DNA of 64,000 nucleotides from Geomonas propionica (GCF_016458235.1 NZ_JAEMHK010000002.1:392952-456951); one strand, 5' to 3'; shown: positions 1-9,768, counted from the stretch's first letter. Notes: a model not told the origin generated them from the sequence alone. Translations and numbers: made by a program.

Positions 1-819
1 GAAAGCGGTACTTTTCGGGATCTGCACCCCCACGGTGATCCCCCCCGCTTCGGTGCGGGAGAAGCCGCCCACCATGGCCCGGTCGCGCTCCTGGTATTCC
101 AGGGTCAAGCCGCTCAGCCGCGGGGTGCTGCGCACCTTGCCCCACCACCCGGTCTGCGGCGACTGGCCGATTTTACGGCGGTCGGCGTGGGCGAGGTACT
201 TGCCGGAGGCGTCGATCAGGTAGGTGTCGAAGACCCGCGAGCGGCTCGCCAGCCGCTGCAGCCGGTCCAGGCGGATGACGCCGGAGGCCACCACCGGTTC
301 CTCCCCGTGCGCGGCGGGCTCGGCGATGGTGAGGGTCAAGGTGGGAAGCCCGGGGGCGATGGTGGAGAGTTGCAGCCGTGGCCCCGCCCCGGGCGTGGGT
401 GGGGGGAGTGGGTGACTCTCGCGGTAGGACAACAGCTGCTCCGCAGTCACCCCGGCGCCCGCCAGCGCCCCCTGGTCGTAGACGTTCTGCTCTCCGTCGG
501 CGCCGCTGCGGCTCACCATGATAAACTCGCCGAATTCCTCGAAAAGCCCCTGCAGCGCCTGCTCGCGTCCGGCCATCTCCTCGTCCCCCATGAGCCGGGA
601 AAAAAGCCTCAGCTTCTCGGTGTACCCCGCCACCAGGGTGTTCGCCTCCTCAGCCGTGTGCAGCACCATGGTCGAGGTGAGGTCGTGGATGTAGGCGGTC
701 TTGTCGGTCTGGAACAGGTTCGCCATGGTGAAGGTGATCAGGCTCAGCACCACCGAGACCACCAGCAACTGGGAGAGGAGCATCTTGAACCTGAGCGGGA
801 ACTTCAGTCTGCTTTGCAT
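1..819 (-). CDS. Membrane-anchored sensor protein, N-terminal part (Cache-like extracellular domain), cut by window edge
   Basis: An open minus-strand frame runs from an ATG at 817-819, preceded by GGAGG six bases upstream, through base 1 without a stop, giving 273 codons. Residues about 15-35 are a hydrophobic segment (LLSQLLVVSVVLSLITFTMA) that fits a membrane anchor. The following 240 residues read like a periplasmic double-Cache sensor, with the phrases DTYLIDASGKYLAHADRRKIG and EAGGITVGVQIPKS; such phrases are typical of this fold. The output domain lies outside the window. In related bacteria such N-termini sit on adenylate/guanylate cyclases, chemoreceptors or histidine kinases, and the FecR neighbour makes a cyclase plausible, but this is inference. 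It starts 12 bases after the FecR gene and is probably the last visible gene of the surface operon. Confidence 0.7.
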   Translation of the reverse strand, partial: MQSRLKFPLRFKMLLSQLLVVSVVLSLITFTMANLFQTDKTAYIHDLTSTMVLHTAEEANTLVAGYTEKLRLFSRLMGDEEMAGREQALQGLFEEFGEFIMVSRSGADGEQNVYDQGALAGAGVTAEQLLSYRESHPLPPPTPGAGPRLQLSTIAPGLPTLTLTIAEPAAHGEEPVVASGVIRLDRLQRLASRSRVFDTYLIDASGKYLAHADRRKIGQSPQTGWWGKVRSTPRLSGLTLEYQERDRAMVGGFSRTEAGGITVGVQIPKSTAF

Positions 820-831
820 GGATGGCCTCCC

Positions 832-2055
832 CTATTCTTTGCCGTACACCACCCGCGAGGTGTAGCTGGCATTGCCGGCTTGGTCGACCGCCTCGACCCG
901 GATCAGATTGACTCCGGATCTGAGCTCGATCTCGTAACTGAAGCTGCCGTCCTCGGCCATGGCCCCCGCCGTCCCGTTCACGTACACCGCTGAACCGGGC
1001 TGGCACCTGCCGGTGAGACGGAAGCCCCCCACGCCGACCGTGGAGGGCGGAAAATCGACCCGGAGCTGAGGCGGGTCCAACAACTGCTGCAGCCGGCAGC
1101 GGCCGGTCCTGCTGAAGGGGCCTTCCCTCCCCTCCTCGATGCGGCTCACCCGCCAGTAGTAGTTTCCGGCGTCAAGGAGCCCCGCGTTGAACTCGGTCCC
1201 GGTGACGCGGCTGTCCAGCAGCACCTTGCCGAAACGCGGCTCCGACGAGAGCTGGAAGTGGTAGACCCCTTCGCCGCCGGTCCAGTTGAAGCGGACCCTG
1301 GGGGGAAGCTGGCGGTAACGGTAGAGCAGGTTGTCGTTCTTCAACCGGGGCGACCCCGGCAGGCGCTGCGCAGGCCCAAGCGGCACCCCGCGCCGGAGCG
1401 TAATCCCGAAGCGGGCGGGAACCCTGACCACACCGTCCTCTCCCTGGACCCGCACTTCGCCGGAATGTACGACGAGACTGGAGGCGTTGTCCCCGAGGGG
1501 GGTGAAGGTGAATCGTGAGGCTCCCGGCACCACCCGGGCCAGGTGACCGGCGGTGGCGACCTCCAGGCGCACCCTTTTGGCGCCGGAAAAGTGCCCGCGC
1601 AGTTCGCCCTCCACGTGTACCCGGTACGACCTCGGTCCCCCCTCTAGGGTCTCGTTGAGGCGGGTCACCACCATCATGGAATTGCTCCCCATGGCGAGGG
1701 CATCGCCGGGGGCAAAGGAGATGGTGGCGCCGGAGCGGTCGAAAGTCTGGATGGCGTCGCGGTTGTACAGGAGCATCCCCTCGCTGGCGTCTCCCCAGGC
1801 GACGGAATCGCCGCGCCGGCAGCGAACGTCCCGCACCAGGGACTGCAGCGCGGCTTCGGGGCGCTTCACGCCGTTGCGCGCCAAGGGCGACGGCTCGCCC
1901 GAATCGGAGACCAGTTCCTTCAACGGCGTCCCCGAGGGGAACACGGCGAACAGGAACAGGATGAAAAGCCAGAAGAGCACCAGGACGAGGAGCAGCGCGA
2001 CTGCTGTTTCGGCGGCCAACCCGGCCGCTTTTTTCATATGCTCGCGGGCGGTCAT
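832..2055 (-). CDS. FecR-domain protein with N-terminal membrane anchor and C-terminal Ig-like domain
   Basis: 407 residues. Residues about 15-38 form one strong hydrophobic helix (AVALLLVLVLFWLFILFLF), so the protein is anchored in the inner membrane with most of it outside. Residues about 85-205 match a FecR domain: a 'DVRCRRGDSVAWGDAS' opening, then short beta segments and 'SLVVHSGEVRVQGEDG'. A fibronectin-like stretch follows (FQLSSEPRFGKVLLDS, YYWRVSRI). The last 90 residues look like a beta-sandwich (GVNLIRVEAVDQAGN). Its ATG overlaps the stop of the DUF11/OmpA gene by four bases, so translation is probably coupled. FecR domains in such standalone proteins are not tied to sigma factors and often bind cell-surface material; no sigma factor gene is visible nearby. 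The exact function is unknown. Confidence 0.8.
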   Translation of the reverse strand: MTAREHMKKAAGLAAETAVALLLVLVLFWLFILFLFAVFPSGTPLKELVSDSGEPSPLARNGVKRPEAALQSLVRDVRCRRGDSVAWGDASEGMLLYNRDAIQTFDRSGATISFAPGDALAMGSNSMMVVTRLNETLEGGPRSYRVHVEGELRGHFSGAKRVRLEVATAGHLARVVPGASRFTFTPLGDNASSLVVHSGEVRVQGEDGVVRVPARFGITLRRGVPLGPAQRLPGSPRLKNDNLLYRYRQLPPRVRFNWTGGEGVYHFQLSSEPRFGKVLLDSRVTGTEFNAGLLDAGNYYWRVSRIEEGREGPFSRTGRCRLQQLLDPPQLRVDFPPSTVGVGGFRLTGRCQPGSAVYVNGTAGAMAEDGSFSYEIELRSGVNLIRVEAVDQAGNASYTSRVVYGKE

Positions 2056-5000
2056 GGCTGCACCGCGACCGGCGAGACCAGCTGCTTTTCGGAGCGCAGC
2101 CGCAAGTTCAGGAGCTTCGAGCAGCCGACGCCGTTTCTGACCACCATCCCCAGCACCCGGTCGCCGCTGCCGAGCGGGAATTCGACGGCGAAGGAACCCA
2201 GGGTGAGCGGTACTTCGCGGCCGTCCAGCTCCAGCCGCTCCCCTTCGCCGGTGGAGCCGGAGAGCCGGCAGACGATGCCGCCATCGGCGGAGACGCTGAC
2301 GCCGGAAGCGGCGGCGCCGTAGCGGACCACGACGGAACCGGCCGGCTGCGCCACGGTCAGCTCCGGGAGCGGCAGTTCGGCAGCGAGGAACCTCCCGCGA
2401 GAATCTCCCATCTCCACCTTGAGCCGCCCGGTTTCGCCCGGGAGCGAGGTCTCGTAGCGCCCAAGGTCGTCCACCGGTATGTCACGCCCGTTGATTATCA
2501 CGAAGTGACGGGTGCGGTACCTGTCGTCGGGGCCGGTCGGCCGCACCTGCTGGTAATCCCCCTTCAGTTCGACACGGCGGTTCAGCCTCCGCCCCGGGGT
2601 GGTGACGTTGTCCGCGACCGGCCTGGACTTGCCGAACCAGCGCCGCACCAGACGCCCGGCGGCGATACCCTCAGCCCGCACCAGGTAATCCGCGGCCGCG
2701 TCGCAGCGCTTCTTAGAAAGGGCCATGTTGTACTCCGTGCTGCCGATGCCGTCGGTGTGCCCCTCGACAATCACCTGTTCGTCCGGATGCTCTCTGAGCA
2801 CTCGGGCCGCGCCGCTTAAGAGGCGCTTCGCCTCGGTGGTCAGGGCGGACTTGTCGAAGACGAAAGCGCCGCCCGCCAGGGTCAAAAGCACCGCCTCGCG
2901 CCGGTTGACGCCGAAGAGTTCGCGCCCGGTCCGGAAGACGGAACCGTCCAGGTAGGTGACCTGGAGTTGGCACTGATAGATTTCACCCTGTTCGACCCTG
3001 CTCCGGTCGGTCTTCCCTTCCCAGGCGATCCGCTTCGGGGGGGCGCCGTTGCCGCCGATGGTGCGGATCTCCTCGCCGGAGCGGTTCAAGAACACCAGGT
3101 TCCAGGAGCGGATCTGGGCCGGCTCTTCGACGCTGGTCAACAGCCTTAGTGGTACGGCGAAGCGCCCTCCCTTCAGGTCAAGCGAGGCGAGCCGCTCCCG
3201 AGACAGGGTGACCGCCGTGGACGGGAGCCGGGCGGTCTCCCCATTCACGAGCAGAGTGAAGAGTTCGGCGCTGCCGGAAAGAAGCAGCGGCTCGTCGACC
3301 CGCTCCAGGGTCACCAGCACGGCCGGGACCGGTTCCGGATCCGGCTCCGGCGGGGCCGCCGCGGCTGGTGCCGGGGGTGGAGCCGGCAGCGGCAGCACCC
3401 TGGCATCGGCCGATTCGAACATATCCTCGTCGAATTTCACCTTGATGCCGACGAAGGGGCCCTGCCCCTGGTAGGTCTCGCCGGTCAGATCGCGGTCGTC
3501 GAGTCGGGCGTAGTTGTACCCGGCGGAGAGCACCACGTTGCGGTAAACACGGAATCCGGCGCTTCCCACGGCGCCCAGCGAGTGCATGCCGGCATCGTAC
3601 TGGTTCAACAGTTTCAGGTAGGCGGAGAGTTCCCAGCGCTCGGCAAGGTCGTAGGACAGGCCAGCCAGGAAGAGATCGGTGTAGCTGTTGAAGCGCCCCC
3701 CTACCCCTTCGGACCAGCTCAATTTTCCTGCGTATTTCCCTTGGGCCGTCCAGCGGCTCACCAACCGGTAGGTGGGCTCCGCCGACATGATCACGCTGCG
3801 GTTGTCCGGGGCCCCGGTCAGCGTCCCCCGCTTCTCCACCTTGTAGCGCACCAGGGAAAGGAGTTGGAGCGGATTTCCCGCCAGCGGACGGAAGGCCCCG
3901 CCCACGTAGCTGTCCACGGTGATGTCGTTGCCGGCATCGGTGTCACGGTCCCAGAAGGATGCCTTGCCCAGGAGGGTCAGCGAGGGACTCAGCCGGTATG
4001 CGGCGTGGGCGCCGTAGAGCGAGGCGGTCTCTCCGGGACCGGTCCTGATCTCGTAGCGTCCGGTGAGTTTCAGGTCCTTAGCGCGCAGGTATTCGGAAGC
4101 GAGGGTAAAGGCGGTGCGGGTACCGCCGTCGCCCTGCACAGCCTGCACCCGCTCGAAGCTGGAGTTGAGGAAGAGCCCCTGCGCCACGCGATAGCGGCTG
4201 TTCAGTCCCAGCACCGCCTGACCGCGCTCCCCAGTGAGCGAATTTCCCAACTGGTAACCGGTGCGGGAGGCCAGGCTGAAGCCGTCCTGCTCCATTAGCT
4301 TCGTGTGCAGGTCGATGTTGCTCTGCTCGGTGCTGCCGAGGACGCCGCTGGAAAGGGAATACCCCGTGGTGAGCCGCATGCGCTCGGAAAGCCTGCTCTC
4401 CAGCCCGAAGAGGGTTGCGTGCCGGATGAGCGGGGAGCCCTCCTGGTATTCCTCGGTGATGAAGGCCTTGGTCCGGTCGCTCAGGCGGTAATCGAGCTTC
4501 AGGAAGGTCTTGGACTGGTATTCGGCGATGCTGGATGAGGAAAGCAGCTGCTCGCGCCGCAGCGTGGCGTCGAGCTTAGGTGTGAGGCTCCCTTTCACGC
4601 CGCCATAGATGAGATCGGAGTCGCCGCTCTTTCCCTCCTGCTCCTGGCTCACCAGTTTCACACCGGCCTCCGCGTCGAGCAGGGAAAATTTCCGCGCCAC
4701 CCCCAGTTGGTTGCCAACCAGCCTCCGGTCGGCGATGTCATTGCGCTGCACGAAACTCTCGGCGAAGATGAGGGTGTTGCCAGGAGCCCGGTAATCGAGC
4801 CGGCCGCCGTACTTCTGAGTGCCGGTCTCGCTGCCGCTCATCGAGGGGTTGAAGAAATCGGCGTCCACCTTGCGGTAGTAGAGCCCCAGGGCGACCGGCT
4901 CCAGCGGACGCAGGGTGAGGTCCGTCTTCCAGGCGCTCCCCCTTCCTTTTTCCAGGCTCTCGCTGACTGCCCCCTCCCCCTTGACCGTGAGCCACTTGCC

Positions 5001-8000
5001 GAGGTGCCCGCCGGCATCGAGACCGTAGAGCGAGGTATCCTTGCCGCCGTGTTCCTCCACCACCGCGGTGCCCCCAAGGTATGAGCCCTGATCGGTGCGG
5101 TATTGGGCGCGCCCGCCGTAGACGTAGCGCTTCTCACCCCCTCCCTGGGCCTGGTAGGTGACCACGATGGTGACCGGGTTCAGGAACTGGTCCAGCGAGG
5201 GGACCGGTTCCTTGAACAGGATGGTGCCGGCCAAGTAATCGATGGAGTAGTCGGCGTAGCGCACTTTCTCGCTAATCGACAGGACCCGCTCGGAGTGGTA
5301 GCGATCGCGCACCTCGATGCGGACCCGCTCGCTGTTCTCGAACACGGGCCGGCGCGACAACAGGTAATGGCCGGAGGTGCCGTTGCCGGGGATCTCGTCG
5401 CGGGTGATCGCTTCCTCGGTGCGGCTTTCGAAGCCCTTCACAGTGAGGTTGTCCCGGTTCACTTCCACCTTCACCCCGTTCAGTGCCCGGTCATAGCGGG
5501 AGAACTCGTTCTCGGAGAGGTCGGTGCGGTAGTCGCCTGCCATCAGGTAGGAACGGCCGGATTCCACCTTCAGATAGAGTTTGCCCCTTGACTCGGCGTC
5601 GTAGCCGATGTCGGTGGCGTCGCCGTAGACCGGGTAGTACTTCTCGGGGTCAATGGTCTGGAACACGCCGTCGCGGCGCTCCTTGTGCGAGTCGTAGGCG
5701 GCGGTGAGGAGGTACTTGCCGAGGATCTTGCCGCGGGTGAAGAAGGCGAGCCGCTCCTCGTGGAAGATGCCTTCGTCGAAGCGGTCGTCGCGATCGATCT
5801 TTTCCAGATGGCCGCTGACCGATTTGGCGCCCACCGTGACGCTGCCGAGACCGACCAGGATCCAGTCGCGCAGTTCCGGGGTGAAATAGAGGTCGGCGGC
5901 GGCGCGGTTGCCCTGGTCGTCGAGGGCCAGGATCTGGCCCGGGCCGGTGCTGCGGGTGGCGCGCACACGGAACACGGCAAGGCCTTCCCGCACCGGGACT
6001 TGGTGGCCCGGGAGCTTGGCGTCGAGGTCTAGCTCCACCAGTTCGCCCCTGGTGATGGAGACGGTGACCATGCCGGTGCCGGCCACGCGTTTGCCCGCAC
6101 GGTCCAGCAATTCCACGGTGAAGGGGACGGTGGTCTTGTTGTCGGCGGGGAGGTCGACCCGCTCCGGGGTAAGGCGCAGCGCCGCGACCGGGCCGGCCGG
6201 ACCAGGGCCGGCCAACGCTGCCAGCGCTGTCGTCCCTGCAAGCACTGTCGGCACTGTCGGCACTGTCGTCCCTGGCGGCACAGTAGACGCTGTCAGGCCG
6301 CTGAGACTAGCAGTGTTTCCCATGCTTCCCATGCTTCCCATGCTTCCCATAGTTCCCATGCCTGCCGCCCCCGCCCCTTCCGCCTTGGGCACCAGTGCAA
6401 AGTCGCCGCGCGCCGGGCCGCCAAAGGGGACGGTAACAAACTGCGACCACCCCACCCCGGCAAAGGCGGTGTTGTACGGCAGCGAGCGCAGGGCAGGGTT
6501 CAACGTGCTGCGGTCTATCTTCAGCACGTGGTCGCCGGAAGCAACGCCGGTGAAACTGTATTTACCCTCGCTGTCGCTGAACACGAAGGAACCGTCCTCC
6601 AGATAGATCCTTACTCCGGGCTCGCCCGGCTCGCCGGGGTCCGGGACCCCATTGCCGTTATCGTCCCGGAAGATCCTGCCCATGATGACCGCCTTGTCTC
6701 CAAGAATGGAGGGACGCACCTTGACCGCTGCACTGGCCGGAGGGGAGATACTGCTGCTCCCGCTATCGGTGAGCCCGGAGGCCCGAGCCCAGTTGACGCT
6801 GGTTCCTACCGGGACCTCGGCGGAAAGGACCAGCCGGTAGGAGAGCATCTTCACCCCGCCGGGCGCCATGCTCCCCACATCCCAACTCAGTTGCTGCGAA
6901 GCCCCCTGGGGGTCGGCGATTGCGAAGCCGTCCAGGTGGCTCGATCCCTTCAGGTACCTAAAGCCCCTGGGGATGCGGTCCTCCACCGTGACATGCTCCA
7001 AGGGCGACGCCCCGACGTTTTCCACCCGCACGGTGTAGGCCACGATGTCCCCGGCCTCGGCAGCGGCACTGCCAGCCTGTTTGGTCACCAGGAGCGCACG
7101 CCCCAGCACGGTATTGAAGGTGCTGTTGCTGAGAACAGGCGCACTGTTGAGGCTGCTGGTGACGCCGGCGGTGTTGACGATGGGGGCATTGCCGGGGGCA
7201 TCCCTGCGCACCGCGGCACGAAAGGTCGCCTCTCCACTGAAACCGGCGGGAAGGACCGGGATGTCGAAGCGCAGGGACCTGCTGCCCGCATCGTAGCTTA
7301 CCGTGCCGGAGAGGCCCTCCGGGAGTGCCGCGCTCCCCTGCTGGTACTCGAGAAGTTCATCCAACGGATCCACCACCAGCACGCCCGACACCGGGGAGGA
7401 TTCGCCGTTCATCAGAGCCAATCCGTAGGAGAGAACAGCACCCGGCAGCACCGCCCCCCCGGGGCTCACCGTCTTCAGGACCGCGACGCTCCCGGGAATG
7501 GGAACCAGCAACTGGTCGTTGATACTGCTGCTTCGGGCCGGGACCAGCACCGACGTCGCCGATACCACGATGGTCGCCACCCTCCCCTCGCTCCCGGCCG
7601 GGGGAACCGCCCGAAGCACCAGGTCCACCGATCCCCCAGCGGGGACCGGTCCTATGACCTGCACCCCCTCGGTGTTGGTGGACACGGGGGTCACGCCGTC
7701 GGCCAGATAGAAACGCAAGGTGGGTGCGGGGCCGGTGTCGGTCACCCCCTGCGACACCATCGCCTTCAACTGGAAACTGTCCGGCGAGTTGCCCCTGTTG
7801 CTGAGTACATGCTGGAAATGGACCGGCACCCCCACCTTGGCGGTTGCGGTACGAGGGGGAGCCAGCGCGGGATCCGCCAAGTCCTTGATGGTGATCTGGG
7901 TCTGGTTGGAGCGGGCCTGGCGCAAGGCGGGCATGGCGAAGCGGGCGGAGAAGTCGTGGCTGATCACGGTACCCGAGGGGGTGAGGGAGAGGACAGCACC

Positions 8001-8084
8001 GGGGAAGGCGAGCGCAAACGCCACCCCAAGGAGGCATGCCCGGACCAGTTTCCCTCCCATCTTGCGCCATCCCGGGACCGTCAT
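2052..8084 (-). CDS. Giant outer-membrane protein: DUF11 repeats, SdrB-like domain, beta-barrel region, OmpA C-terminal domain
   Basis: 2010 residues. The N-terminus has a signal peptide (ACLLGVAFALAFPGAVLS); an internal Met at residue 8 could also start it. Residues about 60-460 contain DUF11-type repeats (NVGASPLEHVTVEDRIPRGF). Residues about 465-540 are an SdrB-like segment (GRIFRDDNGNGVPDPGEPG). A Met-Gly-Ser and Val-Pro-Thr low-complexity linker follows at about 574-625. Residues about 780-1550 are rich in alternating aromatic strands (YGDATDIGYDAESRGKLYL) and look like an outer-membrane barrel. A Pro/Ala linker then leads to an OmpA peptidoglycan-binding domain at about 1745-1842 (VEGHTDGIGSTEYN, GRRLNRRVEL), followed by 150 further beta-rich residues. 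The gene is coupled to the FecR gene by a 4-base overlap and lies 20 bases after the upstream DUF11 gene. It may act as a surface scaffold or adhesin tied to the cell wall; this is inference. Confidence 0.85.
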   Translation of the reverse strand: MTVPGWRKMGGKLVRACLLGVAFALAFPGAVLSLTPSGTVISHDFSARFAMPALRQARSNQTQITIKDLADPALAPPRTATAKVGVPVHFQHVLSNRGNSPDSFQLKAMVSQGVTDTGPAPTLRFYLADGVTPVSTNTEGVQVIGPVPAGGSVDLVLRAVPPAGSEGRVATIVVSATSVLVPARSSSINDQLLVPIPGSVAVLKTVSPGGAVLPGAVLSYGLALMNGESSPVSGVLVVDPLDELLEYQQGSAALPEGLSGTVSYDAGSRSLRFDIPVLPAGFSGEATFRAAVRRDAPGNAPIVNTAGVTSSLNSAPVLSNSTFNTVLGRALLVTKQAGSAAAEAGDIVAYTVRVENVGASPLEHVTVEDRIPRGFRYLKGSSHLDGFAIADPQGASQQLSWDVGSMAPGGVKMLSYRLVLSAEVPVGTSVNWARASGLTDSGSSSISPPASAAVKVRPSILGDKAVIMGRIFRDDNGNGVPDPGEPGEPGVRIYLEDGSFVFSDSEGKYSFTGVASGDHVLKIDRSTLNPALRSLPYNTAFAGVGWSQFVTVPFGGPARGDFALVPKAEGAGAAGMGTMGSMGSMGSMGNTASLSGLTASTVPPGTTVPTVPTVLAGTTALAALAGPGPAGPVAALRLTPERVDLPADNKTTVPFTVELLDRAGKRVAGTGMVTVSITRGELVELDLDAKLPGHQVPVREGLAVFRVRATRSTGPGQILALDDQGNRAAADLYFTPELRDWILVGLGSVTVGAKSVSGHLEKIDRDDRFDEGIFHEERLAFFTRGKILGKYLLTAAYDSHKERRDGVFQTIDPEKYYPVYGDATDIGYDAESRGKLYLKVESGRSYLMAGDYRTDLSENEFSRYDRALNGVKVEVNRDNLTVKGFESRTEEAITRDEIPGNGTSGHYLLSRRPVFENSERVRIEVRDRYHSERVLSISEKVRYADYSIDYLAGTILFKEPVPSLDQFLNPVTIVVTYQAQGGGEKRYVYGGRAQYRTDQGSYLGGTAVVEEHGGKDTSLYGLDAGGHLGKWLTVKGEGAVSESLEKGRGSAWKTDLTLRPLEPVALGLYYRKVDADFFNPSMSGSETGTQKYGGRLDYRAPGNTLIFAESFVQRNDIADRRLVGNQLGVARKFSLLDAEAGVKLVSQEQEGKSGDSDLIYGGVKGSLTPKLDATLRREQLLSSSSIAEYQSKTFLKLDYRLSDRTKAFITEEYQEGSPLIRHATLFGLESRLSERMRLTTGYSLSSGVLGSTEQSNIDLHTKLMEQDGFSLASRTGYQLGNSLTGERGQAVLGLNSRYRVAQGLFLNSSFERVQAVQGDGGTRTAFTLASEYLRAKDLKLTGRYEIRTGPGETASLYGAHAAYRLSPSLTLLGKASFWDRDTDAGNDITVDSYVGGAFRPLAGNPLQLLSLVRYKVEKRGTLTGAPDNRSVIMSAEPTYRLVSRWTAQGKYAGKLSWSEGVGGRFNSYTDLFLAGLSYDLAERWELSAYLKLLNQYDAGMHSLGAVGSAGFRVYRNVVLSAGYNYARLDDRDLTGETYQGQGPFVGIKVKFDEDMFESADARVLPLPAPPPAPAAAAPPEPDPEPVPAVLVTLERVDEPLLLSGSAELFTLLVNGETARLPSTAVTLSRERLASLDLKGGRFAVPLRLLTSVEEPAQIRSWNLVFLNRSGEEIRTIGGNGAPPKRIAWEGKTDRSRVEQGEIYQCQLQVTYLDGSVFRTGRELFGVNRREAVLLTLAGGAFVFDKSALTTEAKRLLSGAARVLREHPDEQVIVEGHTDGIGSTEYNMALSKKRCDAAADYLVRAEGIAAGRLVRRWFGKSRPVADNVTTPGRRLNRRVELKGDYQQVRPTGPDDRYRTRHFVIINGRDIPVDDLGRYETSLPGETGRLKVEMGDSRGRFLAAELPLPELTVAQPAGSVVVRYGAAASGVSVSADGGIVCRLSGSTGEGERLELDGREVPLTLGSFAVEFPLGSGDRVLGMVVRNGVGCSKLLNLRLRSEKQLVSPVAVQP

Positions 8085-8104
8085 CAGTTTCCCCGATCAA
8101 TGCA

Positions 8105-9412
8105 TTATTGAACTTGCGCCTTGAAGAACAGGTAGATGGTCTTGCCCGGTGGCACGGAACCGCCGGCGGTGACGGTGGCCCCGCCTCCCAGTTGAGCGGT
8201 CACGGTTCCGTTCGCGATCCTGACCAGGCCGCATTCCGCCGCCACGCAGGGGGCCCCTTCGCCGGTCGAGGCCAGGGACAACAAGAGCGAGTCGGGCACG
8301 ACCGAGAGTCCCGAGGGGATGGGGCTGTCTATGGTAACGGAGGTGGCCGGGGCCGAGCCGCCGTTGGTGACCGCCATTCGGTACTGCAGCAGGTCCCCGG
8401 GCACCGCATCGGCGCTAGCCGCGAAGATCCCTCCCTTGGTGAGGTTGCGCACCCCCTCGCTGAGCAGTACGACCGGGGCTACCGCAGTGGTATTGACCTG
8501 GTCCGTCCCACTTGCCCCGCTCCCCGACACCGAAAGGAGCGACTCGCCGCGCGCGCCGTCGCTGCCCGCTTCCGGCACAGTGACCGCCAGGAAAAACCGG
8601 TACGATGATCCCGGCACCAGGGATCCCGTTCCCAGGCAGCCGTTGCTTTCGCCGGGCTGGCGTAACCCGTCGCCGGCAATCCCACCTCCGGCACCATCGT
8701 CGGCGAACAGCTCTCCGCTCCAGCCGCTCCCCATGGCGACGGAGAGGGCGAAGGCGTTGTCGCCATTGCCGACGTTGGTGACCGTGTAGGGATAATTCAC
8801 CACGGTACCGGGGGCGCCGGAGCCATCGGATGGGGCCGAGACGGTCACCGCAGGGGTCTGCACACAGGCCACCGTCTCCGTCTTCGCCTGGTCGAGGGCC
8901 AAAGGATCCCCGATGGAGACCGCCGTGATCGCAACGCGGTAGCTCGCCCCCAAGGTGAAGGAAGTCGGGCTCACCCGCACCAGCAGCGTGAGCGACTCTC
9001 CCGGCACCAGCGTCGCGCTCAGATACCCTGCTCCCGAGAGGGCCGCGGACTGTTCCGCACCGGCATCATCGAGGTAGCTAACCGTGACCCCGCCCCCGCT
9101 CCCCGTGCCGGTAAGCAGAAAGCGGTCGGGTTGGTCTCCGGCGTTCTTCACGAGCACCCGGAACTGGGCCGGAAGCCCCGGGTAGGCGGGTTGTGACCGG
9201 GTCTGCACCACCGCCGTGGACTCGTAGATTCCCTGTCCCAGATATGCGGCGTCGGTTTCGCTAGCCAGCCGGACCATGAGGTCGGGACGGCACGCCGCGA
9301 AGGCCTCGTTTCCCATGAGGAACAGGAAAAACAAAACGCAGCAAAGCTGCGCAAGTTGTCGGATCGGGGTCTTAGGTGGTATAGGAAATTTATTAAAACA
9401 AGCTAATATCAT
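8105..9412 (-). CDS. Secreted DUF11-domain protein
   Basis: 435 residues. After a polar N-terminus, residues about 18-39 form a signal peptide (LAQLCCVLFFLFLMGNEAFA) with cleavage likely after AFA. The mature part is beta-rich and ends in a DUF11-type repeat (LLQYRMAVTNGGSAPATSVT, followed by DSPIPSGLSV). A second such unit is near residue 220 (VVNYPYTVTNVGNGDNAF). It is the first gene of a minus-strand operon with the large OmpA protein, FecR protein and sensor. The region upstream holds a TTGACA-like -35 on the minus strand at 9477-9482, but no convincing -10. No Shine-Dalgarno is obvious at the assigned ATG, so the start is less certain than the reading frame. It may be a surface partner of the downstream DUF11/OmpA protein. 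Confidence 0.75.
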   Translation of the reverse strand: MILACFNKFPIPPKTPIRQLAQLCCVLFFLFLMGNEAFAACRPDLMVRLASETDAAYLGQGIYESTAVVQTRSQPAYPGLPAQFRVLVKNAGDQPDRFLLTGTGSGGGVTVSYLDDAGAEQSAALSGAGYLSATLVPGESLTLLVRVSPTSFTLGASYRVAITAVSIGDPLALDQAKTETVACVQTPAVTVSAPSDGSGAPGTVVNYPYTVTNVGNGDNAFALSVAMGSGWSGELFADDGAGGGIAGDGLRQPGESNGCLGTGSLVPGSSYRFFLAVTVPEAGSDGARGESLLSVSGSGASGTDQVNTTAVAPVVLLSEGVRNLTKGGIFAASADAVPGDLLQYRMAVTNGGSAPATSVTIDSPIPSGLSVVPDSLLLSLASTGEGAPCVAAECGLVRIANGTVTAQLGGGATVTAGGSVPPGKTIYLFFKAQVQ

Positions 9413-9528
9413 GTCTTAGAAAATATCAGACGGCGGCGCATAGGCAACAGCGGGAAAGAAAATTTGTCTTTTCCCCTGTCAAATGGTATGTACGGAAACC
9501 TGGACCGAAGGGTCCCGAGGGAGGAATG

Positions 9529-9768
9529 ATGGAAACCGCCAATCGCTATTATCAGCTCGCCAACCGCGACATCGTGTACATGAAATATATCCTGGAGGCC
9601 CACGAGGGGCTCACCATGATGAGCACCATCGACGGCAAGCGGGGCATCGTGCGGGTCAACTACCAGGTATGTTTCGCCGCCGAGGTGGACTCGATGATGC
9701 GGGCGCTGGGGCAGGAAATACAGATCACCGAGGTGACAGAGGCAGGTGAGCCGTGCTCGAAAGCGTAG
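9529..9768 (+). CDS. Small conserved protein, DUF4911-like
   Basis: 79 residues. It has no signal peptide or membrane segment. The sequence (RYYQLANRDIVYMKYILEAH, then EGLTMMSTIDGKRGI) resembles the DUF4911 family, whose members are commonly found next to tldD; this family assignment is from memory and moderately sure. Two ATGs occur in tandem at 9526 and 9529. The second is preferred because it leaves four bases after the GGGAGG ribosome binding site. The 3' end overlaps the tldD start by 16 bases, so the two are co-translated and likely work together. The role is unknown; DUF4911 members are cytoplasmic and short, fitting an accessory to the TldD protease. Confidence 0.75.
   Translation: METANRYYQLANRDIVYMKYILEAHEGLTMMSTIDGKRGIVRVNYQVCFAAEVDSMMRALGQEIQITEVTEAGEPCSKA

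Noticed and set aside
9413..9525. Strong promoter for the surface operon
   Set aside because: A TTGACA-like box is present at 9477-9482 but no acceptable -10 at the right distance, so no promoter is called.
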